Shown here piece after piece: positions 7,255 to 7,523 of a stretch of DNA of 7,523 nucleotides (positions are counted from its first letter, which is position 1; every line of letters begins with the position of its first letter). The stretch is taken from positions 1 through 7,523 of the forward strand of contig JAITAY010000373.1 in assembly GCA_031283915.1 (NCBI GenBank), written 5' to 3'. The position numbers and the translations under genes are program-made. The DNA is from Tannerella sp. (GTDB lineage: Bacteria; Bacteroidota; Bacteroidia; Bacteroidales; Tannerellaceae). The notes beneath the pieces are model-generated. The model did no database searches, had not been told where the DNA came from, and was given only the letters and a program-made list of their open reading frames with translations.

Positions 7255-7361
7255 AAACGATTACCGATCTCTTGAAAAACGATTACTTATCAATTTCAAA
7301 ACGATTACCGATCTTTTTGGAAAAGGATAGTGATCGTTTACCTGAAAGATAGTGATCGTTT
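7255..7361. repeat. Five-copy 22-bp-spaced repeat array, three direct and two inverted
   Basis: Three forward copies begin at 7255, 7277 and 7299, exactly 22 bases apart: AAACGATTACCGATC, AAACGATTACTTATC and AAACGATTACCGATC. Two copies on the other strand lie at 7326-7339 and 7348-7361, again 22 bases apart, both reading GATAGTGATCGTTT on the plus strand (AAACGATCACTATC on the minus strand). The shared core is AAACGATYAC. The 7-8 bases between cores vary in sequence. Forward and reverse cores can pair; for example 7299-7308 pairs with 7330-7339 over 10 bases including one G-T wobble. The 22-base period equals about two DNA turns, so bound proteins would sit on one face. This suits an iteron-like or operator array. 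It is not a CRISPR: the spacers are far too short. The function is unknown. Confidence 0.85.
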
Positions 7362-7475
7362 CGGGAAAAGCCGGCGAGCGATTTTTATGTTGAACGAAAG
7401 AACAAATGACATGTATAGATAGAAAAACAAGATACTGATTAAAATATATAATGATTATCGTATATGATACCTCAT
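7362..7475. other. AT-rich non-coding stretch
   Basis: I see no gene here. The left end carries GCCGGC (7370-7375). From 7381 onward the DNA is strongly AT-rich, unlike the coding region. A small inverted repeat, GTAT (7460-7463) with ATAC (7467-7470), is present. No match to the TAnnTTTG promoter element with a correctly placed TTG was found on the forward strand. Confidence 0.4.
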
Positions 7476-7521
7476 CGGCTGAAAGCCGTAATTTTCATAA
7501 CCGCAGGTCAGCGACCTGCGG
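7476..7521. repeat. REP-like pair of hairpins
   Basis: Two perfect hairpins stand 12 bases apart. The first pairs CGGCT (7476-7480) with AGCCG (7484-7488) around GAA. The second pairs CCGCAGGTC (7501-7509) with GACCTGCGG (7513-7521) around AGC, a 9-bp stem. A short hairpin with a GAAA-like loop followed by a longer GC-rich one resembles the repetitive extragenic palindromes that are often mobilised by RAYT (IS200-like) transposases. No transposase is in the window, and the element may continue past its end. A similar core, GGGCTAAAGCCC, occurs at 59-70. Confidence 0.55.
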
Positions 7522-7523
7522 AA

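Noticed and set aside
7050..7352. Forward frame of 100 codons overlapping the acyltransferase end and the repeat array
   Set aside because: It overlaps a real gene in another frame and then runs through repeats whose period is not a multiple of three; the product shows nothing recognisable.
7255..7361. CRISPR array
   Set aside because: The cores are about 15 bases with 7-8 bases between them, the orientation reverses midway, and no cas gene is present.

Overview
The window is a stretch of chromosome from a member of the Bacteroidota, most likely order Bacteroidales. Three things point there. The first gene has a promoter of the Bacteroides type (TTG, 20 bases, TAATTTTG). Most genes lack Shine-Dalgarno sites. 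The third gene encodes PorZ, a component of the type IX secretion system (T9SS), which is confined to the Bacteroidetes-Chlorobi group. I cannot name the genus; the coding part looks moderately GC-rich.

Layout, left to right. Bases 1-266 are non-coding, with small hairpins, and end in the promoter of the first gene. Bases 267-2201 encode a two-ATPase ABC-F protein of the ribosome-associated, non-transporter type. It is followed by a possible terminator (about 2219-2266). A tight co-directional cluster follows: rdgB (2303-2908), porZ (2905-5250, overlapping rdgB by 4 bases), a class I SAM-dependent methyltransferase-like gene (5271-6128) and an acyltransferase-3 family membrane protein (6136-7194). 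The gaps of -4, 20 and 7 bases suggest one transcript. Bases 7195-7523 are non-coding. They hold an array of five 22-bp-spaced repeats (three direct, two inverted) and, at the very end, a pair of hairpins resembling a REP-type palindromic unit.

How the genes may fit together. The ABC-F protein and RdgB are housekeeping (translation; nucleotide pool cleaning). In Porphyromonas gingivalis, PorZ is part of the cell-surface attachment complex that joins secreted cargo to anionic lipopolysaccharide (A-LPS). The two genes directly after it encode a probable small-molecule or sugar methyltransferase and a probable membrane O-acyltransferase, the kind of enzymes that decorate surface glycans. That they modify the glycan used by the T9SS is my inference from position only. 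No complete undescribed system is proven here. The best leads are the 22-bp repeat array and the porZ-linked modification genes.
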